Below, piece after piece: positions 1-5,224 of a stretch of DNA of 7,624 nt (positions within the stretch are counted from its first letter, which is position 1; each line of letters opens with the position of its first letter). Where the stretch lies: NCBI GenBank assembly GCA_023249935.1, contig JAHFBQ010000064.1:1-7624 (forward strand), written 5' to 3'. The notes beneath the pieces were generated by a model. It had not been told where the DNA came from. It worked only from the letters and a program-made list of their open reading frames with translations, and made no database searches. Origin of the DNA: a bacterium. Its GTDB lineage: Bacteria > Babelota > Babeliae > Babelales > RVW-14. The position numbers and the translations under genes were made by a program.

Positions 1-52
1 CGGCCAAACGCTTCATTCTGTCATTGAAGATTCTGGTAATAAACTAAAATAG
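1..52 (+). CDS. possible C-terminal end of a plus-strand gene (partial)
   Basis: From base 2 one plus-strand frame reads through 16 sense codons to a TAG at 50-52, giving a tail that ends VIEDSGNKLK. The composition looks protein-like and is not low complexity. If real, the gene starts outside the window and converges on the mevalonate kinase gene, overlapping its 3' end by 9 nt. That would make mevalonate kinase the last gene of its operon. Sixteen codons are too few to identify a family, and an open frame this short arises easily by chance. On the minus strand the same stretch also has an open frame containing an ATG (bases 16-14), so a following minus-strand gene cannot be excluded. Confidence 0.3.
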   Translation, partial: GQTLHSVIEDSGNKLK

Positions 53-1066
53 TATATTTTCAACAGAAGATACATTCCCATTCAACACGCTCTCAATCGA
101 TGTATTCACCGTAAAAAATCCACACTGATCAAATGTACGAGCCATCTGCATAACATGCTCCAAGTCTCGCCCCAACACCAAAACTAAGCCCCCTCGACAC
201 GTTCCAGTCATTTTTGACCCCAGTGCACCTAGTTGCTGCGCAAAATCTCGTACACGTTCAACATGGCAACAAGAAAGATTCAACTGCATGAGTAGCTCAT
301 GGTTTTGGCAAAAAAGCTTACCTAGTTGCTCAAGCGAACCTCGTTGAAGAGCATCCACCTGACCAGCTAGAATGTCTCTATATGTTTTAATAATCTGTTC
401 CCACACAGCAGGTTGTTGATCTTTAAATCGTGCAACCTCGGCAACCGTTTCTTTGGTTGTTGTAACTTTTTGTGAATCTACAAGAAGTAGAGGGAGCTCT
501 AGTTGATTGGATCCCACCCCGGATCGTCCCTCGTCCAGCTCGGGACCGGGGTGACAGAGTACAGAGGCAGAGATGACAGATGAGGTGAAAAGACCTGATT
601 CTTTTTTTTGAAACAATAAAATTCCTTCATTCGCCGCTGCCGTTGTATCAATGCCGCTTGGGTTGCCATGAATAACACGTTCACCAGCAAGCGCAATGGT
701 CATGATATCGTCTGACGACAATGGCACACCAACAACTTCTTGCAATGCTCGCGTGATACCAACTGCCGCCGCCGCGCTCGCACCAATACCTCCAGAAGTC
801 ACCGGCAAATCACCAGACAGTACAAATGAATATTGCTTTCCCACACCAAATAAATTGGCGATAGCCTCAGCCATGCCCTCATAGAGCTGCTGCTTAGAAA
901 GAACAAAATCGGGATGTTTTGGCCGCTTGTCAATAATGAAAGAACCATCGAATGGAACCACATCTACACGCGTTCGCAGTGGCAAAGAAACAACAAGCGC
1001 TTGCTCGCCATGCACAACAAAATGTTCACCACATAAAATTGTTTTTCCAGCACCGTACCCAGGCAT
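44..1066 (-). CDS. mvk: mevalonate kinase (GHMP family) with an in-frame palindromic insert
   Basis: This cytoplasmic enzyme phosphorylates mevalonate with ATP to mevalonate 5-phosphate. The 340-residue protein begins with the family's GKTILCGEHFVVHG segment (Lys8, Glu14). It has a GHMP ATP-binding loop, PVTSGGIGASAAAAVG, at about 88-103. The segment GERVIHGNPSGID at 128-140 supplies Glu129 and Asp140, equivalent to the Mg-binding Glu193 and catalytic Asp204 of human mevalonate kinase. The C-terminal GHMP motif 3 is at about 283-293. It reads KMTGTCRGG, with Cys290 where the family normally has glycine. Residues about 161-189 have no counterpart at the usual spacing between the strand ending FQKK and the strand LELPLLLVDS. 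They are encoded by a GC-rich palindrome (see the repeat entry). The start codon overlaps the DUF35 stop (TAATG), implying translational coupling. It is the last recognisable gene of the operon. The family call is firm, but full activity is unproven because of the insert and the motif 3 change. Confidence 0.93.
   Translation of the reverse strand: MPGYGAGKTILCGEHFVVHGEQALVVSLPLRTRVDVVPFDGSFIIDKRPKHPDFVLSKQQLYEGMAEAIANLFGVGKQYSFVLSGDLPVTSGGIGASAAAAVGITRALQEVVGVPLSSDDIMTIALAGERVIHGNPSGIDTTAAANEGILLFQKKESGLFTSSVISASVLCHPGPELDEGRSGVGSNQLELPLLLVDSQKVTTTKETVAEVARFKDQQPAVWEQIIKTYRDILAGQVDALQRGSLEQLGKLFCQNHELLMQLNLSCCHVERVRDFAQQLGALGSKMTGTCRGGLVLVLGRDLEHVMQMARTFDQCGFFTVNTSIESVLNGNVSSVENILF
509..578. 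repeat. GC-rich palindromic element inside the mevalonate kinase gene
   Basis: CACCCCGG at 515-522 pairs perfectly with CCGGGGTG at 546-553. An inner TCCC (527-530) pairs with GGGA (542-545), giving a stem-loop of about 39 nt. GATCCC lies on one flank and TGACA (552-556) on the other, with a second ATGACA at 573-578. Bases 511-556 are about 70% GC, well above the flanking coding sequence. The layout (GGATCCC, stem, GGGGTGACA) resembles dispersed palindromic repeats of alphaproteobacterial type, including the Rickettsia and Wolbachia palindromic elements that insert in frame into genes. It encodes roughly mevalonate kinase residues 164-187 without breaking the frame. The ends are estimated, and no second copy is present in this window to define them. 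Confidence 0.7.
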
Positions 1067-1470
1067 TAAGCAAGCTCTATCGGTATAAATTTAATACCAT
1101 AAAAAATCATGCCAGCCTCCCCTTCAGCAAAATAGCGCCGAAAAACTGCAGTCATTTCCATACCAACCTGAAGTTTTTCAAACGTTATATCTGCAAGCTG
1201 CATCAACACATTTGGCCCCTCTTTAAGTGCCAAAAGTCCAATACAGTACGGGGAATATTCAGCAAATTCAACACTTGGCATTGTAATTTGAGTGAACGAA
1301 AGCAACGTCGCTTTACCTGAAAATTGGTAAGGAATAAATTGCATAGCACCACAATAACAGCGATATTTACGCGGATAAAACAATGCCTTGCAGACAGCGC
1401 ACTGCACCCCTTGCAGAAGATAGTTTGATTTTTGGTTACGCCAAGCGGCAATCGGACTATTTTTATACAT
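1066..1470 (-). CDS. DUF35 zinc-ribbon/OB-fold protein, partner of the thiolase and HMG-CoA synthase
   Basis: This is a 134-residue member of the DUF35 (COG1545) family. In archaea such proteins bridge acetoacetyl-CoA thiolase and HMG-CoA synthase, helping the two active sites share CoA-bound intermediate. An N-terminal helix-like segment (about 5-20) is followed by a zinc ribbon with Cys24, Cys27, Cys38 and Cys40. An OB fold follows, containing GKATLLSFTQI (52-62), SPYCIGLLALKEG (73-85) and LQVGMEM...FYGIKFIP (100-130). The second metal knuckle is CYC rather than the usual CxxC. The ATG at 1470-1468 is chosen because AAGGA sits 6 nt upstream. An in-frame ATG at 1476 would add two residues but lies directly against that ribosome binding site. 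The gene lies immediately after the thiolase gene and overlaps the mevalonate kinase start by one base, as expected for subunits of one complex. The family call is firm, and the complex is inferred from context. Confidence 0.88.
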   Translation of the reverse strand: MYKNSPIAAWRNQKSNYLLQGVQCAVCKALFYPRKYRCYCGAMQFIPYQFSGKATLLSFTQITMPSVEFAEYSPYCIGLLALKEGPNVLMQLADITFEKLQVGMEMTAVFRRYFAEGEAGMIFYGIKFIPIELA

Positions 1471-1476
1471 AAGCAT

Positions 1477-1481
1477 TCCTT
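1477..1481 (-). promoter_or_regulatory. ribosome binding site that decides the DUF35 start
   Basis: On the minus strand the thiolase stop codon reads into AAGGA (TAAGGAATGCTTATG). AAGGA is 6 nt from the ATG at 1470 but touches the ATG at 1476. Normal spacing therefore favours 1470. Confidence 0.7.
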
Positions 1482-2637
1482 AGCTTCGTTGCGCCAAAAT
1501 AGTCACTACAACAGACGTCCCAATACCCCCCATGTTGTGCGCAAGCCCATACTGTGCTTTTTTAAGTTGTCGCTCTCCCGCATCACCGCGAAGCTGCCTT
1601 GTAAGCTCAACAATCTGACTGATTCCCGTTGCTCCAACAGGATGACCTTTTGCTTTCAAGCCACCAGAAAGATTGACCGGCAACGCTCCGGCGCTTGAGG
1701 TTACCCCCTCCATTGTCGCAGCAGCAGCTTGTCCTGGCTTGAAAAAGCCTAGCGATTCTAGCCCCATAAGCTCAGCTGGAGAAAAAGCATCATGCACCTC
1801 AACAACATCAATATCACTGCGATTAATATTAGCAGCCGCAAAGGCCTTGTCTGCAGCCTTTATTGTGGCAGCAAGCTCTATGATAGAAGATCGGCTTGCA
1901 ATATTAACCTTATCAGTCGCTGCTTCACATGCAATAATTGTTACGTATGGTCTGCCTAATTTCTTTGCAAAATCTACCGAACTGAGGATAACGCACGCAG
2001 CACCATCACTGATTGGCGAACAATCCAGCAGCGTGAGAGGATCTGCAATCATCGGCGCTGCAGCAAAATCGTCTAAAGTAATCTCACGTTGAAAGTGAGC
2101 TAGTGGATTCTTTTTCCCATGACGATGGTTTTTTATACTCACCTGCGCAAGCTGTTCTCGCGTGATCCGATGTTCTGCGAGATATGCGCGGGCAATCATT
2201 GCAAAAAGACCTGGAAAAGTGGCCCCCTTGGCATGCTCAACATCACACACACTCGCACTCATAAATCCCGTTGCAACCTGCTCAATACTACTATCCATAA
2301 GTTTTTCTGCCCCAGTAACCATCACCACGGTTGCTTGCCCAGATAAAATACTTCTCATGCCGGCACGCACAGCAAAAGCCCCGGAGGCGCAAGCAGCTTC
2401 TACAGAAAACGCTGGACTCTGTATGCCAAGAATATCTGTAGCGACAGCGCCCAAATGCCCTTGACCAAGCAACTGCGATGCACACATGTTTGCAACAATG
2501 ACCTCTTCTATTTGCTCAGGAGCGAGCTGCGCATCGCTGAGCGCCTGAAGTTGTGCTTGAGCTATAAGATCAAGAAGACTGTGTGACCACAGCTCCCCAA
2601 ATTCAGTATGCCCAACCCCTATGACGGCAATTTCCAT
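1480..2637 (-). CDS. acetyl-CoA C-acetyltransferase, archaeal/SCP2-thiolase type
   Basis: This thiolase condenses two acetyl-CoA into acetoacetyl-CoA, the first and thermodynamically unfavourable step of the mevalonate pathway. The 385-residue length is normal for the family. The nucleophile is Cys83 in VEAACASGAFAV. Asp-flanked His282 lies in EVHDAFSPAE, where classical thiolases have NEAF. His332 lies in GLKAKGHPVGATG. The C-terminal loop is HNMGGIGTS (367-375), without the second catalytic cysteine (CxG) of biosynthetic thiolases of the Zoogloea type. This set (HDAF, GHPxGATG, HNxGG) marks the archaeal/SCP2-like subclass that works in a complex with DUF35 and HMG-CoA synthase. Its neighbours on both sides are exactly those partners, with a 17-nt gap upstream. 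The ATG at 2637 has only a weak purine-rich site (GAAAG) upstream. A role in fatty-acid breakdown is less likely given the operon. Confidence 0.92.
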   Translation of the reverse strand: MEIAVIGVGHTEFGELWSHSLLDLIAQAQLQALSDAQLAPEQIEEVIVANMCASQLLGQGHLGAVATDILGIQSPAFSVEAACASGAFAVRAGMRSILSGQATVVMVTGAEKLMDSSIEQVATGFMSASVCDVEHAKGATFPGLFAMIARAYLAEHRITREQLAQVSIKNHRHGKKNPLAHFQREITLDDFAAAPMIADPLTLLDCSPISDGAACVILSSVDFAKKLGRPYVTIIACEAATDKVNIASRSSIIELAATIKAADKAFAAANINRSDIDVVEVHDAFSPAELMGLESLGFFKPGQAAAATMEGVTSSAGALPVNLSGGLKAKGHPVGATGISQIVELTRQLRGDAGERQLKKAQYGLAHNMGGIGTSVVVTILAQRS

Positions 2638-2654
2638 AGTAACTTTCGGCTTGA

Positions 2655-3695
2655 TTAGCAGACTAAATTAATGTTGTTTCTATAATGTATATACGTAAGA
2701 TGATTATTCCGCTGCGCATATGAAAGCGTCTTAGTCACCTTGGCCTGCACCTGAGACAATCGCTGTGTAGTCGTAAAAACAAATGCATCACAGCCGCTAC
2801 CACTACCATAACTGACCAACAACACTCGTTGCCCCGGCTCGGCAACATCAAGCACGGCAGACAACCCAAGTAAAGAACTCGCACTGTAAGAGTTGCCAAT
2901 GCTTTTTACCAGAAGACCAGTGTCAACTTGTTGTTGCGTAAAACCAAGCTTAGTTGCAACAGAGAGTGGGAATCGTGCATTTGGTTGATGAAAAATAACA
3001 TGCGCAAAATCAGCAGGCCGCATACCAATGCTTTCTAAAACCATATGCGTCATTGTTTGGACGTGAGAAAAATAACCTGGTTCCGCAGTAAACCGACCAA
3101 CATGAGCTGGAAATTTTTGTAACCCTCGACGCCAAAAATCTGGCGTATCGGTACTAATCGATTTCGTGATATCAAGCGAAGCAATTACGCCTTCACCTGT
3201 ACCAATAATATAAGCCGCAGCAGCAGCCCCAGCCGTATATTCAAGGATATCGCCCGCAGCAGCTTGTGCAGTATCACTGCCCATAGCAAGAGCATACGAT
3301 ACAAGACCACTTTTCACCTGAGCATATGCAGCTTGTAGCGCTGCAGTACCGGCCTTACAGGCAAATTCAAAATCCGCCGCAGCATAATGCAAATCGCAAC
3401 CAAGTGCCGCTCCGATAATACTTGCAGACGGCTTTACCGCATATGGATGACTCTCACTCCCAACATAGATAACATCTAACGCCGATGCAGCAAGCTTTGC
3501 TCGCGCTAATGCATTATGAGCAGCCTGCACGCCAAGCGTCACGGCATCCTCATCTTTAGCCGGCACAGATTTTTCTGTAACACCAAGAGATGATGTGATT
3601 TTTTTCCAGTCATGTTGATGCGCCTGAGCGATTTCTTGCGCTGACACACGAAAGCAAGGAATATACGCTCCGTAACCGACAATGCCAACTTTCAT
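2655..3695 (-). CDS. mvaS: hydroxymethylglutaryl-CoA synthase, archaeal type
   Basis: This enzyme condenses acetoacetyl-CoA with acetyl-CoA to give HMG-CoA. The 346 residues match the short archaeal form (COG3425), which starts MKVGIVGYGAYIP as seen here. The expected catalytic triad is visible: Glu81 in VGSESHPYAVKPS, the acylated Cys113 in FEFACKAGTAALQ, and His236 in IFHQPNARFP. Further family marks are DTPDFWRR (183-190) and SIGNSYSASSLLGL (265-278) in the C-terminal half of the thiolase fold. The ATG is preceded by AAAAGG with 7-nt spacing, and this site overlaps the stop region of the reductase gene 11 nt upstream. The archaeal affinity, together with the neighbouring thiolase and DUF35 genes, suggests the three were inherited as a unit. 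The call is firm. Confidence 0.95.
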   Translation of the reverse strand: MKVGIVGYGAYIPCFRVSAQEIAQAHQHDWKKITSSLGVTEKSVPAKDEDAVTLGVQAAHNALARAKLAASALDVIYVGSESHPYAVKPSASIIGAALGCDLHYAAADFEFACKAGTAALQAAYAQVKSGLVSYALAMGSDTAQAAAGDILEYTAGAAAAAYIIGTGEGVIASLDITKSISTDTPDFWRRGLQKFPAHVGRFTAEPGYFSHVQTMTHMVLESIGMRPADFAHVIFHQPNARFPLSVATKLGFTQQQVDTGLLVKSIGNSYSASSLLGLSAVLDVAEPGQRVLLVSYGSGSGCDAFVFTTTQRLSQVQAKVTKTLSYAQRNNHLTYIHYRNNINLVC

Positions 3696-3706
3696 GCTAC
3701 AACCTT

Positions 3707-4972
3707 TTATTTTTTTAGTTCGTCGAATAGTTCTCGAGCACGTCCATCAGAGACACTACGCTCACAAACCATACGTTCGGCTATCACATCAATCTCATCA
3801 CCAATAGCACCAACATTACTTGCAATATTTTTACTATGCAAACGCATATGACCTCGTTGAATTCCTTCACGAACCAACACTCGTAACGCTGCAAAATTTT
3901 GAGCCAATCCAACCGCCCCCATAATTTCAGTAAGCTGGCAAGCCGTTTTTACACGCAGAATTTTAAGACTAAGTTGCGCAATCGGATGACTTTTGGTAAT
4001 GCCGCCAACAATGCCAATAGGGAGGGGCATCTCCAATTCTCCGACTAAATCACCATCTTCATTTTTGTAGAAATGGCTTAAGGGCTGATAAGATCCGCTC
4101 CGTGCAGCATAGCTATGCGCACTCGCTTCAACAGCTCGTAAATCATTCCCCGTCGCTAGAGCAACTGCATCTACTCCATTCATAATACCTTTATTGTGTG
4201 TTGCAGCACGATAAGGATCTGCATGTGCTAGTGCATCAGCATCAAGAATACCTTCTACAACTTCCGTCCCAATCTGTTCTTTTTTCCACACAGCACGCGC
4301 CTTTACCATGCGGCGAACCGCATAATTTGAAACAATGCGCAAACGTGCATAACCACCAGTTAGATCTTCAAGAAACGTCGCAACGCCTTCTACCATCGTA
4401 TTTACAATATTAGAACCCATAGCATCACAGACATTAACAAAAAGATGCATAATGAGCATAGGCCCACGGCTTGTTTCAAGCACCTTGGTTTCTAAATCGA
4501 CAGCACCACCACCATTAGCAATCAAAACCTGATCATGAGCGTTAGCCAGCGCCAAAATACGGGCTTTATGAAGAAAAATTATTTTTTGCGCTGCGCTAAA
4601 ATCATTAATGCCCAGTAGTTGCACTTGCCCAATCATGATTGGATCTGAACTAGAAACAAAAAAACCTCCTGATATCCGAGCAAGCTTTGCTGCATTGCAA
4701 GCAGCAGCAACAACGCTCGACTCTTCAACAGCCATAGGAATCATGTACTCTTCACCATTAATGAGAAAGTTTGTTGCCATGCCAAGGGGCAAAAACATAA
4801 CGGAAATTACGTTTTCAATCATACGATTGACAGTACCAAAACTGGCCGCCGCATGCAGCCTAAGCAGATGAATTTCTTCATCAGAAAGCTCAGCCTGCTG
4901 CTTGAGAATCTGTAGACGTTCTTCGTATGTTTTTTTGTAAAACTCAGGAATTCTACTCGTTTGAGCAGTCAC
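3707..4972 (-). CDS. mvaA: HMG-CoA reductase, class II
   Basis: This enzyme reduces HMG-CoA to mevalonate, or catalyses the reverse oxidation in organisms that degrade mevalonate. At 421 residues, without membrane segments and starting SRIPEFYKKTYEERL, it is a soluble class II enzyme. Catalytic residues fall where the Pseudomonas mevalonii enzyme predicts. Glu83 lies in MAVEESSVVAAA and Lys261 in THNKGIMNG. Asp277 lies in ATGND and His375 in RGHMRLH. The cofactor motif is DAMGSN (183-188), and the substrate-side ENVI is at 53-56. Class II enzymes often prefer NADH, but the cofactor cannot be read here. Translation appears to start at GTG, because the next in-frame Met (51) would remove conserved N-terminal sequence. 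AGGG lies only 4 nt upstream of that GTG. It is the first gene of the operon, behind a good promoter. Its place beside HMG-CoA synthase argues for the biosynthetic direction. Confidence 0.95.
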   Translation of the reverse strand: MTAQTSRIPEFYKKTYEERLQILKQQAELSDEEIHLLRLHAAASFGTVNRMIENVISVMFLPLGMATNFLINGEEYMIPMAVEESSVVAAACNAAKLARISGGFFVSSSDPIMIGQVQLLGINDFSAAQKIIFLHKARILALANAHDQVLIANGGGAVDLETKVLETSRGPMLIMHLFVNVCDAMGSNIVNTMVEGVATFLEDLTGGYARLRIVSNYAVRRMVKARAVWKKEQIGTEVVEGILDADALAHADPYRAATHNKGIMNGVDAVALATGNDLRAVEASAHSYAARSGSYQPLSHFYKNEDGDLVGELEMPLPIGIVGGITKSHPIAQLSLKILRVKTACQLTEIMGAVGLAQNFAALRVLVREGIQRGHMRLHSKNIASNVGAIGDEIDVIAERMVCERSVSDGRARELFDELKK

Positions 4973-5028
4973 AACACCCTACCAATCTTGCAATCCCCTT
5001 TTATCAAAAAGCCCAACCAGACTGCGTA

Positions 5029-5057
5029 AAATTAAGATATAGATTGCTAAATGTCAA
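5029..5057 (-). promoter_or_regulatory. sigma70-like promoter of the mevalonate operon
   Basis: On the minus strand TTGACA (5057-5052) is followed after exactly 17 nt by TAATTT (5034-5029). The -35 box is a perfect consensus match. The predicted transcript would start near 5022, leaving a leader of about 50 nt before the GTG of HMG-CoA reductase. No operator or riboswitch is evident in that leader. Confidence 0.65.
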
Positions 5058-5128
5058 TAATGGTTATTTCATTACCTTATCCACTGAAAGCGTAATTACC
5101 TTGCTAAAATAACTATCAAACCAAATCA

Positions 5129-5158
5129 TTGTGTTCTTAAATTTCAGATTGTTATTAT
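5129..5158 (+). promoter_or_regulatory. sigma70-like promoter of the first exported-protein gene
   Basis: TTGTGT (5129-5134) and TATTAT (5153-5158) are separated by 18 nt on the plus strand. Transcription would start near 5165, giving a leader of about 60 nt. It diverges from the mevalonate operon promoter about 70 nt away. The remainder of the 252-nt intergenic region (4973-5224) shows no gene. Confidence 0.5.
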
Positions 5159-5165
5159 AGAAATA

Positions 5166-5181
5166 ATGCCCAATGGGGCAT
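5166..5181 (+). other. small hairpin at the predicted 5' end of the transcript
   Basis: ATGCCC (5166-5171) and GGGCAT (5176-5181) form a perfect 6-bp stem with a 4-nt loop (AATG). The hairpin falls at the predicted transcript start and about 28 nt before the ribosome binding site. It could stabilise the mRNA 5' end, but a stem this short can also be chance. Confidence 0.35.
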
Positions 5182-5208
5182 GGCATGTATTTGGGGATTT
5201 AGTTCAAA

Positions 5209-5218
5209 AGAGGGGGAG
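5209..5218 (+). promoter_or_regulatory. strong ribosome binding site fixing the start at 5225
   Basis: AGAGGGGGAG ends 6 nt before the ATG at 5225. This supports that start over the in-frame ATG at 5180, which lies upstream of the site and would put 15 mostly polar residues in front of the signal peptide. Confidence 0.75.
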
Positions 5219-5224
5219 TCCGTG

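Noticed and set aside
505..560. The GC-rich block in mevalonate kinase as a cloning or assembly artefact (it contains GGATCC)
   Set aside because: The reading frame is kept on both sides, the stem is symmetrical, and the flank layout matches known dispersed palindromic repeats. This cannot be fully excluded without reads.
499..696. Minus-strand open frame of 65 codons within mevalonate kinase
   Set aside because: It lies wholly inside the kinase gene in another frame and spans the palindromic element. The kinase frame carries all the conserved motifs.
952..1320. Plus-strand open frame of 122 codons, rich in Lys, Phe, Cys and His
   Set aside because: It is antisense to the DUF35 protein and the mevalonate kinase start, has no ribosome binding site, and has the composition of a shadow frame.
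1673..2464. Several plus-strand open frames of 75-139 codons
   Set aside because: They are antisense to the thiolase gene, whose catalytic motifs are complete. They mirror its Ala-rich codons.
5180..5224. Upstream ATG giving a 471-residue form of the first exported protein
   Set aside because: The strong ribosome binding site lies downstream of this ATG. The added residues would precede the signal peptide and include part of the hairpin.
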